Of a stretch of 39,302 nucleotides of DNA, positions 1 to 9,093 are shown piece by piece. The translations under genes were made by a program, and so were the position numbers. The DNA comes from JBIKIW01 sp044361365. Its GTDB lineage: Bacteria > Patescibacteriota > JACMRA01. The notes beneath the pieces are model-generated. The model saw only the letters and a program-made list of their open reading frames with translations. It did not search any database and was not told the origin of the DNA. Numbering within the stretch: position 1 is the first letter of the stretch; each line of letters begins with the position of its first letter. Location: positions 1-39,302 of the forward strand of contig JBIKIW010000011.1 in NCBI GenBank assembly GCA_044361365.1. Direction: 5' to 3'.

Positions 1-780
1 GGGTAAATGGTCAGAAACGGTGATTTCTGGAACTTGGTAGTTGATAACCTCAAAACCTTTTTGAAAAATATAATCTACATTAACACCTTTGGGAAAATTG
101 TTTTTAAAAGCTGGATGAACTAGAGGATTTAGGGTGTTTTTTCCATCAACATTTACCAATTTTAGGTTTTGGGAAAGTTTGGCGACGCTGGCTGATTTGG
201 GGTGAATGTTTAGATCTCCACTAAAAATCGTTGGTATGTTTTTGGTGTATTTGAGATAATCCAAAATACTTTGGGTTTGATTTAGCATTTGCAAAGTTTC
301 GGTGCAATTATACGAAGCGGTGAAATGAGTGGTCAGGTTTCGGATATATTTTCCGTCTTTTTTTAGTACGCTCCAAATCAGATTTTTAGGCTCATTAAAG
401 ACATTGTAGTATTTAGTTTTGTCGTTTTCAAGAGTGGTTTTAATTAGGTCGTCATTGTCAGAATAAACAGTGTAGGGTGGTAAAGTTTTTTCAAAAATTA
501 CTCCGTAATCCACAATTTCAAGGTTGGTTAAAAAGCCGTTTCCCGATTCTGAAAAAGTTCCGTCATCCGATTTTAGACCCGTAAATGGAGCAAAAATTCC
601 GTTCATGCCAAGTTCTTTTTTGAGAAATTCAAACGGCTCGTTTATAGTCAAATTGTGGTTGTTAAATTTTCCACTACTAACTTCTTGGAGGTTTATTATA
701 TCAGGTTTTTCGGCTTTCAAAAAAGCTACCATTTCGTTCAAAAATTTGAATTTCCAGGCGTTGAGTTGGATTATTTTCAT
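1..780 (-). CDS. Endonuclease/exonuclease/phosphatase family protein, C-terminus cut by window edge
   Basis: I translated this by hand from the ATG at 780; it stays open for 260 codons to the first base of the window, so the C-terminus lies outside. It begins MKIIQLNAWKFKF, matching the N-terminal strand of the EEP fold with the metal-site Asn. It then shows NLQEV (catalytic Glu), SGDLNIHP (the GDxN motif) and SDHLP (the SDH motif) right at the edge. These are the hallmark residues of the DNase I / exonuclease III / sphingomyelinase superfamily of Mg-dependent phosphodiesterases. No signal peptide or membrane segment is visible, so it is probably cytoplasmic. The substrate (DNA, lipid or nucleotide) cannot be told from the sequence. 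The family assignment is firm and the exact role unknown. Confidence 0.85.
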   Translation of the reverse strand, partial: MKIIQLNAWKFKFLNEMVAFLKAEKPDIINLQEVSSGKFNNHNLTINEPFEFLKKELGMNGIFAPFTGLKSDDGTFSESGNGFLTNLEIVDYGVIFEKTLPPYTVYSDNDDLIKTTLENDKTKYYNVFNEPKNLIWSVLKKDGKYIRNLTTHFTASYNCTETLQMLNQTQSILDYLKYTKNIPTIFSGDLNIHPKSASVAKLSQNLKLVNVDGKNTLNPLVHPAFKNNFPKGVNVDYIFQKGFEVINYQVPEITVSDHLP

Positions 781-824
781 AATGAGTTAGATTTAAGGTT
801 GGCTTGATAAATGTAAAGGGTGGT

Positions 825-2148
825 TTATCGGCAGGATCCATCGCTCATCATCGTTTGTATACAATTTCCGTTTGATTTAGATGAAGTGTTGATTTGATTG
901 GCTTCATTTTCGTATTTAATCCAATCGTCAGGTGAAATGGTTTGTTCTGGAACATTTAGATAGGTTGGGTTGTAGCTACCAGAAAATCCAGAAATTTCTT
1001 TATTAAAAATACTTTTGATTTTGGAGTGAATTTTTACCAATCCTTTGTCCTCGCAGCTTCCACCTCCGCATCGTGGAGTGACGCTATATTCATATGGTAA
1101 ATCTCTATCTGAAATTGGTAGAAATTTTATGTCTTTTGTGTTTCCGCTAAAAGAGCTTTTGGGTGAATATGAATTGTAAATAATATATTTTACCTGAGAT
1201 GCTCCCGAGCCGATAATATTCCAATTGATAGCCTCATATGAAGAAACTAGCAAAACTGCAGGCTTATTTTGGTCTGTCATATTAAGAGTTATATCCCCAT
1301 TTCTATCATTACTTTCGTAGGCACCGACATAAAATAAATTATAGTCACTCAAGTTTTTATTTACCAAATCCGCTGATTGTTGGAGATTATAAGTTTGTTG
1401 AGTGTCCAAAATTTGCACCGAAAACCCCACTGTATGCCAATTATTTTGGTATTCGACTTCCATCGTGTGAGTACCGGGAGTAAATTCGTAAACAAAACTT
1501 TGGTTGTTATTTTTACCATCAAAAACTAAAAATTCATCGATGTAGATTTTGGTATCAGCCCAACTTTGAGAGACTGAAATTTCTTTGACTGTAGTTTTTT
1601 CAAATTTAAAAGAACCAAAGTAGTAGGCTGCAAAGTCTTCAGATTTGATGTTTTTAAAATCTGACCAAGCGTAATTCATGGCGGGTCTATCCACTATCTC
1701 AGTGTCGATAACGGGATTTTGCTTGGATTGATCCAAATAGACTGCTGAAAACTTGTTATTTTCGGTGGGTTTGAGGTTATTTTTGTATTTTTTGCCAAAT
1801 TCACTTTGCTCTTTTTTGTAGGATTTGGGGATATTACTGCTGTTATTGGAATAACTACTACTTTTTGATGAATAGCTTGAGCTTTTACTCGATGAACTTT
1901 TACTAGATCTTGAAGAATTGTATTGATTCATAAAATCTGTGAACGGTTTGGTTGGGTCGTTAGATTTGGTTATGCATTCACCTTTATCATTTTTTTTTGC
2001 ATTCAACTTTGAAAGTCAGGAAAACTGTAAAAGCGATTAAATAAAAAGAAAGTGTTCCCAGCATCAAGCTTAAAATAAGTATGGTGGCAGTATTTGGCTT
2101 TTTAGGTTTAATTTTTTCGTCAGTTTTTGCAGGAGTGGAATCGTTCAT
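825..2148 (-). pseudogene. Membrane-anchored Ser-rich PA14-like protein, split by a frameshift at an A9 tract
   Basis: The main reading frame (2006 to 825, 393 aa) starts without any signal or anchor. The ATG at 2148 opens another frame encoding a 53-aa piece with a transmembrane helix (about residues 20-45, rich in I, L, F and T) that ends at a TGA (1987-1989) just after nine adenines. Removing one A joins the frames seamlessly into a protein of about 440 aa: a short cytoplasmic N-terminus, one membrane helix, a Cys-containing linker, a Ser/Lys-rich low-complexity stretch, then a beta-rich region. The beta-rich part contains KIYIDEFLVFDG and TPGTHTMEVEY, which look like a PA14-type or carbohydrate-binding fold. 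The C-terminal part has several Cys. The break could be a sequencing or assembly error, a real mutation, or slippage-controlled expression. The PA14 assignment is tentative. Confidence 0.65.
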
Positions 2149-2333
2149 ATCTCAAAACAAGCTACAAATTAGAATTTTGGTCAATGGTTTTGGGGGTTAG
2201 GAGTGTGCTTAAATGGCTTTTAAATAGGGAGGTTTGTTTGATGTGGTGTAGTAGTCTGGTCTGTTCAAATATAAATTAGGGATAAAATTGTAGCATAACC
2301 TTTACGTTTCCATTTGATAAATTTCAAATTAAA

Positions 2334-2464
2334 GTCCCCACGCGGGGGAAACCGTGAGAGCGAAGCGGCTCACGGAGGGGGTGGGGAAGTCGCCGTTAAA
2401 TTACCGTAGGGGAATGCCTCTGGCTTCCCTCATCAAATTATGTGGCACAGGCGACGGGAATCAG
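2334..2464 (+). repeat. Structured dispersed repeat A, copy 1
   Basis: About 131 bp, seen five times in the window in the same orientation (also 11491, 17319, 27038 and 39018). It starts with GTCCCCAC and ends with GGCGACGGGAATCAG. Three nested stems can be drawn: CCCCAC with GTGGGG, CCGTGAG with CTCACGG around a GCGAAGC-type loop, and GTCGCC (2389-2394) with GGCGAC (2450-2455). The last stem encloses a variable small hairpin starting GTAGGGG. Stem changes between copies are partly compensatory. Confidence 0.85.
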
Positions 2465-2661
2465 GTTTTTAATTATAAATTGTTAATGATAAATTATAAA
2501 TTACTAATTTTGAATTTTCAATAAATGATAACGATTTTAAAGGAAAGATGGATAAATGGCGATCCGTGATCGCCTCTACAATAGTATGATCAACAAATTT
2601 TGTAGTTCCTTACTCGATGTTTCCAAGTGGACACTGGAGTTTAGCTTGTTCCTAGTATCCA
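2465..2661. other. AT-rich intergenic stretch with a small palindromic hairpin
   Basis: No gene is supported here. An AT-rich tail after repeat A (many variants of AATTATAAAT) resembles the tail after copy 5 near 39150-39240, so the repeated unit is longer in these two places. It ends in a perfect 7-bp stem hairpin, GGCGATC-CGT-GATCGCC, at 2558-2574, flanked by AAAT on one side and CTCTAC on the other. This is the inverted form of the GTAGAGG...CCATT hairpin cassettes seen elsewhere in the window. Confidence 0.6.
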
Positions 2662-2708
2662 CCCCGTCAAAAACTTTGTTTTTGCCACCCCTCAATGAGG
2701 GGAATTTT
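2662..2708. repeat. Two-hairpin repeat B, copy 1
   Basis: Reads CCCCGTCA, hairpin AAAAC-TTT-GTTTT, TGCCA, hairpin CCCCTC-AAT-GAGGGG, AATTTT. The same layout with different but still pairing stems occurs at 23592-23635. On the minus strand it follows the gap stop codon directly, so it could also help terminate that transcript. Confidence 0.65.
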
Positions 2709-3713
2709 CTAGTTTACAGACTTTTGTACCAATTCAGCTAACCTATTTGAATAACCCCATTCGTTGTCGTACCAGACTACGATTTTGGCGGTTTTGCCCA
2801 TGATTTCGGTTTGTTTGGAGTCGAAGATGCAGGAGTTTGTGTTGGCTATGATGTCGGAGCTGACAATGTCTTCGTCGGTGTATTCTAGGATATTTTTCAT
2901 GGTGGTTTCGCTCGCAGTTTTGAAGGTTTGGTTTAGCTCTTCGACTGTGGTTTCTTTGTTTAATTCAAGCGTCATATAGACCATTGAGCCAGTAATTGTG
3001 GGAACTCTTAGGGCGGAAAGGTTTAGTTTTCCTTTGAGGGTTGGTAGTACTTCAAACACGGCTTTGGCGGCTCCGGTGCTGCTTGGGATCAGGTTTTGAG
3101 CTGCGGCTCGTCCGTCTCGGTATGCCTTTTTGGTTGGACCATCTTGAAGCATTTGAGTGGCGGTGTAGGCGTGTGCTGTGATTCCAAAGGCTTGGCTGAT
3201 TCCAAAATTGTCTTCCAAGACTTTGAGGGCAGGAGCAACACAATTTGTGGTGCATGAAGCGTTGGAGATGATGTCGCTACCGTCTGGAATGTCGTTTACT
3301 CCCAAAACTACGGTTGGAACTCCAGCTCCTTTGGCGGGTGCAGATAATAGCACTTTTTTGGCTCCAGCTTGGAGGTGAAGGCTAGCTTTTTCAACTGAGG
3401 TGAAAAGTCCGGTAGATTCGATTACCAAGTCAACTCCCATTTCTTTCCATGGCAAATTAGCGGGATCACGCTCAGATAAAACCAGGATTTCTTGTTTGGT
3501 TTGGTCGGTTTCGATGAATAATTTATTTTCTTTGGCTTCAACTTTACCGTTAAATTTGTGGTAGGTTGTGTCGTATTTAAAGAGGTAGGCGAGGTTTTGA
3601 GCGTCTGTAAGATCGTTGACGGCGACGATTTGAATGTTGGGAAAACGGTTTAGTAAAACTCGTGCGGTTAGACGACCAATTCGGCCGAATCCGTTGATTG
3701 CGATTTTAGACAT
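2709..3713 (-). CDS. gap: Type I glyceraldehyde-3-phosphate dehydrogenase
   Basis: This enzyme catalyses NAD(P)-dependent oxidative phosphorylation of glyceraldehyde 3-phosphate to 1,3-bisphosphoglycerate in glycolysis, or the reverse. The 334 aa match the family's usual length. The N-terminal NAD-binding motif INGFGRIGR is at residues 7-15. VNDL near residues 32-35 suggests NAD preference. The catalytic cysteine is C154 in SNASCTTNCVAP and the paired histidine is H181 in TAHAYTATQ. The C-terminal helix WYDNEWGYSNRL is present. The gene stands alone, flanked by repeats on its 3' side and a spacer of about 270 bp on its 5' side. Function is very secure. Confidence 0.98.
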   Translation of the reverse strand: MSKIAINGFGRIGRLTARVLLNRFPNIQIVAVNDLTDAQNLAYLFKYDTTYHKFNGKVEAKENKLFIETDQTKQEILVLSERDPANLPWKEMGVDLVIESTGLFTSVEKASLHLQAGAKKVLLSAPAKGAGVPTVVLGVNDIPDGSDIISNASCTTNCVAPALKVLEDNFGISQAFGITAHAYTATQMLQDGPTKKAYRDGRAAAQNLIPSSTGAAKAVFEVLPTLKGKLNLSALRVPTITGSMVYMTLELNKETTVEELNQTFKTASETTMKNILEYTDEDIVSSDIIANTNSCIFDSKQTEIMGKTAKIVVWYDNEWGYSNRLAELVQKSVN

Positions 3714-3986
3714 ATTTTTTATTGTAACTGAAGTAAACCAAGATTTTAAATTTTTGGCTACTGTTTTATGGCGGGTAAAATATTTTGGTTGGTCAAGGGG
3801 AGTGGGTAAATTAATTTTGGCTAATCATTGAGTAATGAATAGTTTTTAAGATTTTAATAAGTGCGTTTAAGTTGGGGAGTGTGTTAAAGTTTTTATAGTT
3901 ACTTGTATCTGCATTTCCAGCTCGTCGCAGTATTTCATCAAAAGAAGCCTGTTTAGATTAATAAGTTTGAATCTGATAGATATTTT

Positions 3987-4377
3987 TTAATTTTCAAGTT
4001 CAAAATTTTCATCATCTGGGACTGAATCATCTCTAAATTCACAGCCTGGGAAGTTCGTATCCCAAAAATATGATTCCATAGTCATGCTATTAACTACTTG
4101 AATTTCGTAATAATCCGACAACTCACCCTTTCTTTTTCGATATAACAAATTTTCGATATAACAAATCTTCTTGAATTATTCTAGCGACTGCTTTAACCTC
4201 CCATAGATATTTGTAGTTAGCCTGGTCGAGTGATTTGTGTGTAATATCGTTCAATTTATCACTAGCTTCAATTTGTTTAGTTCTTTGGATAAAGCGGAAG
4301 TTGTAATGTGACAACTCCATAATACCAGATTCTCTGATAATACTTGCTAAACTTTCACTAGTTGAATTTTGAATCAT
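3987..4377 (-). pseudogene. Small protein of unknown function, frameshifted by a 16-bp tandem duplication
   Basis: The open frame from the ATG at 4377 runs 84 codons to a TGA at 4123. Just before the stop the DNA carries a direct duplication of ATTTGTTATATCGAAA. Deleting one 16-bp copy restores one continuous frame from 4377 to the TAA at 3987, giving a 124-aa protein with an acidic C-terminus ending DDENFELEN. The continuity of the restored frame is strong evidence that the duplication is recent. I do not recognise the family. It lies 40 bp after the helicase gene in the same orientation and is probably the last gene of the TerB-like/BrxD/Shedu/Lhr operon. The truncated form may be inactive or may still be made. 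Confidence 0.7.
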
Positions 4378-4417
4378 AAATTTTTAAAGATGTTTAAATA
4401 ATACAAAAAAAGACAAT

Positions 4418-6574
4418 TTACTTTGATATTGGTTGTATTTTTCTAACAAACTCTCGATAATTCTCAATGTCAAAAGCCAAGAATTGATAAAACTCTAGTT
4501 GTAAATCAAAGGGTAAGAATTTAGCATATTTTGTAAGAGCGTTTTTAGAGGTTTCTTGATCTAGTATAGACTCACTTATTTTATCAAAGTCTATTTCAAT
4601 ACTTTGTAGTTTCTTCCAATAGTTTAGACTAGTTATTTTATCCAATTTCAGAGTTAAAGATATCGAGGTTTCAGCTGGAGTGCTTAGCAAATCTTTATTA
4701 GTGTAATCAACTATCCGCTGTATGGTTCTCTGGATTCTACTACCTGTAAATAAATATAAATCAGTTTTACCGTTTTTTTCAACCGCGGGCCTTTGATTCT
4801 CAATATTTAAACCTTTAAATTGTTGAAATTGATTTCTTAAATCTTGCAATTCTATTTGTGATTTTGTATCCAGATATTCAAACTGTCTTTGATTTAGAAT
4901 AATCTCTAACATTTTCTCTCGGATTCTTGGGTTGATCTCTCTTCCTCCATTATCCAAAAATATTGGCGGTTTACCATCTCTGGCTCTTTCTACAAAAAAC
5001 TTACGTTTCTTATCATCCACATCTATAATCTTCCATATTTGAGCTGATAAAAATACATTTTCTCCAATATAGTCACTACCTTTACCAAAAGCTGGAGGGT
5101 CAAGTTCTCCAATAGTTTTACCATTATTTATAACTTGAAAACCTTTTTTAGCTTCAAATACAGCATAAAAGTCTTTACTGGTAACCAGATATTGAGATTG
5201 AATACCCAAAATTAGCTCTCTTTGTAAATTTTCTATAAGTTCTAATTTTATCAAATGATCCATAATCTTTTGAATTTTATTTTGAGTAATTTCTCTAAAA
5301 GCCCAATTTTTTGATAATTTGGAAATCAGTTCACCACTTTCAATTCCGCTAGTTTGCTTGAGAATACTAAGAATTTGTTGAACTATAATATCATATCGTT
5401 TGATCTCTTGATTTGGCTCCAAGAAACCTTCTTGTAACAGTTCATAGCAGGCAAGATTTTGAAGTAATTGCCATTGATCTAAGCTATAAACAGTGAGTTT
5501 GCTTTTTTTTGTTTTACGACCACTTCGCCCCAGTCTTTGAGATAGTGAACTGACTGACATAATACTACCAACTTGAATCACTTTATCAATCGAGCCAATA
5601 TCAATTCCAAGCTCCAAAGTAGAAGTACAAACAATAGAAAAATCATCTTTTTGATTTGTTTTAGCAAAGTTTTCTGTCCACTCTCTACTTTCTTTTTCTA
5701 CCGAGGAATGATGAGCAAAATATTGGTGATAACTCTTTTCTCTACTTGCTTTTTGTTTTAGCTTCACAGCAATTTCTTCTACGCGACTTCTGGAATTTGG
5801 AAAAATTAGAGTTTTAGAATTTAGATTTTCTTGATACAAATCATCTAGTGTTGGTTGACTCAACTCTGCTGTTTCTTGATTGAAGAATTTAAATTTTACT
5901 TCAATTTCATTCTTTTTTGAATCTTTTAATACTTTAGTTTTATCAGGATTTCCAAAGAATTTTTTGGCTAAATCATAATCGCCAAGAGTAGCTGAAAGTC
6001 CAACAAAGCGAACAGGTTTAGTGTTTAATTCTTGCAAGCGGTAAAGAAGAGATTGCAAATGAACACCTCTGTCAGTTCCTAAAAAACTGTGAATTTCATC
6101 AATGACTACAAAAGCTACTTCTGAAAATACTTTTTTGATGTCTTGAGGCTTATTGCAAAACATAGCTTCAATAGATTCTGGGGTAATCAAAACAATTCCT
6201 TCAGGATTTTGAATAAGTTTCTTTTTCTCACTCTGGCTAGCTTCTCCATGCCATTTTGTTACTTTTATGTCTAAGTGCTTGCATAGTTCTTCTACCCGTT
6301 TAAATTGATCATTTATTAAAGCTATTAGCGGAGAAATATACAAAATTTTGACTCCTTTATCTTTCTGATAACCATCTGGATAACAAAGTGATAAAATAGG
6401 TAAAAAAGCCGCTTCGGTCTTACCACTAGCTGTTGCAGCTGACAGGATATAATTATCTTGAGTTTGAGTGATATATTTTATGCTAGCTTCTTGAATCTGT
6501 CGCAATTCACCCCAACCTGCATCCCAGATGTATTTTTGAATTTGAGGTGAGAGGAGGTTGAAGGAAGTGGGCAT
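4418..6574 (-). CDS. Lhr/BrxHI-like DEAD/DEAH-box superfamily 2 helicase
   Basis: A 718-aa predicted ATP-driven nucleic-acid translocase. Motifs in order: Q-motif region WGELRQIQEASI (about 21-32), Walker A AATASGKTEAAF (46-57), SPLIALINDQ (81-90), TPES (131-134), Walker B DEIH (159-162), SAT (194-196), TLIFPNSRSRVEEIA (motif IV), STLELGIDIG (motif V) and QRLGRSGRK (346-354, motif VI). The layout is that of the Lhr-like helicases that sit beside DUF2791 ATPases in BREX type 2 (BrxHI) and TerB-associated operons. The C-terminal half has no recognisable extra enzymatic domain. It is 15 bp downstream of the Shedu-like gene and clearly co-transcribed. The helicase call is secure; the defence role is inferred from context. 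Confidence 0.93.
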   Translation of the reverse strand: MPTSFNLLSPQIQKYIWDAGWGELRQIQEASIKYITQTQDNYILSAATASGKTEAAFLPILSLCYPDGYQKDKGVKILYISPLIALINDQFKRVEELCKHLDIKVTKWHGEASQSEKKKLIQNPEGIVLITPESIEAMFCNKPQDIKKVFSEVAFVVIDEIHSFLGTDRGVHLQSLLYRLQELNTKPVRFVGLSATLGDYDLAKKFFGNPDKTKVLKDSKKNEIEVKFKFFNQETAELSQPTLDDLYQENLNSKTLIFPNSRSRVEEIAVKLKQKASREKSYHQYFAHHSSVEKESREWTENFAKTNQKDDFSIVCTSTLELGIDIGSIDKVIQVGSIMSVSSLSQRLGRSGRKTKKSKLTVYSLDQWQLLQNLACYELLQEGFLEPNQEIKRYDIIVQQILSILKQTSGIESGELISKLSKNWAFREITQNKIQKIMDHLIKLELIENLQRELILGIQSQYLVTSKDFYAVFEAKKGFQVINNGKTIGELDPPAFGKGSDYIGENVFLSAQIWKIIDVDDKKRKFFVERARDGKPPIFLDNGGREINPRIREKMLEIILNQRQFEYLDTKSQIELQDLRNQFQQFKGLNIENQRPAVEKNGKTDLYLFTGSRIQRTIQRIVDYTNKDLLSTPAETSISLTLKLDKITSLNYWKKLQSIEIDFDKISESILDQETSKNALTKYAKFLPFDLQLEFYQFLAFDIENYREFVRKIQPISK

Positions 6575-6589
6575 TATAGAATAATAAAG

Positions 6590-7753
6590 TTACTTATTTA
6601 ACCAAGGTGAATTGTGGTTTGGCTGTGAAATATTTTCAATTGCTAATTCTGTTTTAAGTATAAAATCATCAAAAGTTAAAATTTCTAGGTTGTGAATTTG
6701 TGAATTTTGATTAAAAAATTCTTTTTTTTCGCTTTCGCTCTTGAAATGATGAATTCTACCAAAAATTAAAGTGTATTTTCTTTTGTACGGCTTATTTATT
6801 TCAGGAAACCGCTTCATTAACTTTTCTAATGCTTTTGGTTGTGTTAGTAAATCTTCCCATTGCCTTATTTGGCTTATTGCTTGAGTTAATTTTTCAGTAG
6901 GATTGCCATTTTTTCTAATTGCTTTCTTATTAGGTCTTTCAATTTCTACTAAGTTTATACTGCCGTCGTAATACTCAATCAAAAAATCAGGAATTAGTGT
7001 CTTATAACCTTGAATATTTTTCTTTTCGTTAGTAAAGTCTTTGGGTTGCGAGATAAATTTTTTACCATAAAGATCTAATATTTTTAGATTTGATTCAAGC
7101 TTTTTTTGAAAAATTTCTTCAATTTCATCACCTTCATCATTTAACAAATTTTTTAGTTCTTGAGTAAATAATTTTAATTTTTCTACAACTTCAGGTCGTC
7201 TATATCTAATCTTTAAATCGATATCTTTTTCGGTAACAAACCTGAGCTTAGCGTTTCCTTCTTTAAAAGCATATTTAAAATTTTCTAACTCCTGTTCTTC
7301 AATATTTATTTTAGGTGTATAGATTGTAATTTTACCAGTAAAAGAAAATGAAAAGTGATCTATAATTTCTCTATCCTCAGTCTCAGAATCTTCAATTTCA
7401 ATACCAACACCCTTTCTAGCCTCCTCCAAAAATAAATATAATGACTGAAAATCAATTTGTTCTTTTTTACTCGAATCTTCTATATAAAAAGCTATACTGT
7501 AAACTTCTTCACGTGGATTTATTATAGCAAAAACTTCTTGGTTTAAAGATTCAGATGATGATTTTATTTCAAATGTTCTTTCTTGTAATTTAGTAATTTT
7601 AAGTTTTGTTGTTGGATATTTTTGAACAGAGGGGAGGGTAACATTTATATTTTTAAAACCCTGCTCTATGTCCAATTCAGGTTGAATAATTAAGCAGTGG
7701 TTATTTTGTTCTTTTATAAATTCTATAATTTTATTTTTTATATCCTTTGACAT
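6590..7753 (-). CDS. Shedu-type (DUF4263) nuclease-like protein
   Basis: A 387-aa protein. The C-terminal third holds the conserved core of the DUF4263/SduA family: LIPDFLIEYYDG with D256, then LVEIERP (E270, E272), a basic stretch, a Gly-x-Pro turn and AISQIRQWEDLL, matching the family pattern of D, E-x-E/K-x-P and a Q-x2-x-W helix. That core is a PD-(D/E)XK-like nuclease fold. The N-terminal 190 residues are an unrecognised alpha/beta region, possibly a sensor domain as in other Shedu proteins. It sits between a BrxD-like ATPase (12 bp upstream) and an Lhr-like helicase (15 bp downstream). Stand-alone Shedu proteins are anti-phage effectors. Here it would be the nuclease of a multi-gene system, which is an inference. 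The lysine of a canonical ExK is replaced by Glu in VEIER. Confidence 0.8.
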   Translation of the reverse strand: MSKDIKNKIIEFIKEQNNHCLIIQPELDIEQGFKNINVTLPSVQKYPTTKLKITKLQERTFEIKSSSESLNQEVFAIINPREEVYSIAFYIEDSSKKEQIDFQSLYLFLEEARKGVGIEIEDSETEDREIIDHFSFSFTGKITIYTPKINIEEQELENFKYAFKEGNAKLRFVTEKDIDLKIRYRRPEVVEKLKLFTQELKNLLNDEGDEIEEIFQKKLESNLKILDLYGKKFISQPKDFTNEKKNIQGYKTLIPDFLIEYYDGSINLVEIERPNKKAIRKNGNPTEKLTQAISQIRQWEDLLTQPKALEKLMKRFPEINKPYKRKYTLIFGRIHHFKSESEKKEFFNQNSQIHNLEILTFDDFILKTELAIENISQPNHNSPWLNK

Positions 7754-7765
7754 AATATTTATTTT

Positions 7766-9076
7766 CTAAATCAATTCAATTTCTCCATCCTTTTGAATCT
7801 CTCCTTGGCTGTTTCCGCCGTCTGTAGATTTAATCACATGGTTTTTATCAATTTGTGGGTTTTGCCTTAGGATACTTAGGATTTTTAAAAAATCACGGAT
7901 TACATCTCTTGGAGTCAAAAACTCTTTAGCTCCTGGACGGTTATAAACTTCTTCCATAAAGCTCTGAATATCAGATTCGTTAAAATCAATATTAGTACTA
8001 TAATGCAAGTCAAAAATTCCTTTTAAGTTTTTTAGAAGTACAAAAATCTCCTCGTGGGATAATGGATAAAGTTTGATAACTGGCTGTGAATAATCTCGCA
8101 CTTCCAAAGTTTCAAACTGATTACTGGCAAGCCTAGATTTGAGAGCGTCATAGCTGAACAAGCCTCTTCTAGTATCTTCCAAAAATTCTTTAGTTCCACC
8201 AAAGTTTATCATCAGATTAGAAACTCTACCTTGCATACAGTCATTATAGATATTTAATATTTTTTCGTAGTTTTTATCTCTGGTTGCTGGGTGGATTATC
8301 TTGTAAAGATTGATGGCTTCATCCAAGTTTATCACTAAACCTGAATAGCCAATTGCTACCAAAAACTTTGTCCAATTTCTTAGCATTTGATAATAATTCT
8401 CATCATCAATAATTTCTCGCACTCCCAAATCTTGCCTAGCTTCTGTTTTGGTTGTATATTCACCTCTCAGCCACTTCAAAGACATTCGCATAAGTTCTAT
8501 ATTTTCTGTCACAAAACCTTCATAATATTTGGCTACAACTTCTCCAAATTCAAAAGCCCCAACATCTGTAATTTTTTTGATGGTTTCCAAAATATTTCGT
8601 TTTACTAGTGGTAGGTTTTCTTGAGTTCTGAGATCAAACGGATCGATATTGTTTTCTTCAGCAGTTTTTTGCATAATACCATCAATCCAAGTTTCCAAAA
8701 TAGTACTTAGTGCATTTCCATCAGGATTGGTTTGAATAGCTAGAGAGTCTATCAAATCCGAATAAACTCTTACAGCTTTACGGGTATTGTCATACAATCT
8801 TTTTTCAGGTGAAAAATCGGTAGAAGCTACTACAAAATTTTTCTTGAGAGCAATTTGTTTGATTAAAGCTATCATAAAACTTTTTCCACTTCCAAAATCT
8901 CCAATCCAAAATTTCATGCTACTAGAACCTTTTTCTACTTCTTGTATGGTTTCTAAAACAGCATTACTTTCGTTGCTCCGACCAACTAGAATGTGTTGCA
9001 ATCCTATTGCAGGGACAACTCCGCCTTGTAGTGAATTGATAATAGTCGTAGCTTCTTTTGGTTTGATGTTAGGCAT
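7766..9076 (-). CDS. BrxD-like ATP-binding protein (DUF2791 family)
   Basis: A 436-aa P-loop ATPase. It opens with the family-typical SLQGGVVPAIGLQHILVGR (about residues 15-33), then Walker A GDFGSGKS (59-66), ADLSPE-like TDFSPEKRLYD (86-96) and Walker B LVINLDEA (247-254), followed by a conserved RRG segment. This arrangement is characteristic of the DUF2791 / BrxD family. Members occur in BREX type 2 loci and in operons with TerB-domain proteins and Lhr-like helicases. It probably works with the adjacent helicase as a DNA-sensing or loading motor. Spacing is 17 bp from the upstream TerB-like gene and 12 bp to the next gene, so the genes are one operon. No PglX or PglZ is nearby, so this is not a full BREX locus. 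Confidence 0.9.
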   Translation of the reverse strand: MPNIKPKEATTIINSLQGGVVPAIGLQHILVGRSNESNAVLETIQEVEKGSSSMKFWIGDFGSGKSFMIALIKQIALKKNFVVASTDFSPEKRLYDNTRKAVRVYSDLIDSLAIQTNPDGNALSTILETWIDGIMQKTAEENNIDPFDLRTQENLPLVKRNILETIKKITDVGAFEFGEVVAKYYEGFVTENIELMRMSLKWLRGEYTTKTEARQDLGVREIIDDENYYQMLRNWTKFLVAIGYSGLVINLDEAINLYKIIHPATRDKNYEKILNIYNDCMQGRVSNLMINFGGTKEFLEDTRRGLFSYDALKSRLASNQFETLEVRDYSQPVIKLYPLSHEEIFVLLKNLKGIFDLHYSTNIDFNESDIQSFMEEVYNRPGAKEFLTPRDVIRDFLKILSILRQNPQIDKNHVIKSTDGGNSQGEIQKDGEIELI

Positions 9077-9093
9077 AAAATTTGATGAATGTT

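Noticed and set aside
7766..9076. Complete BREX locus
   Set aside because: Only BrxD-like and BrxHI-like genes are present; PglX, PglZ, PglW/BrxC and BrxL are missing.
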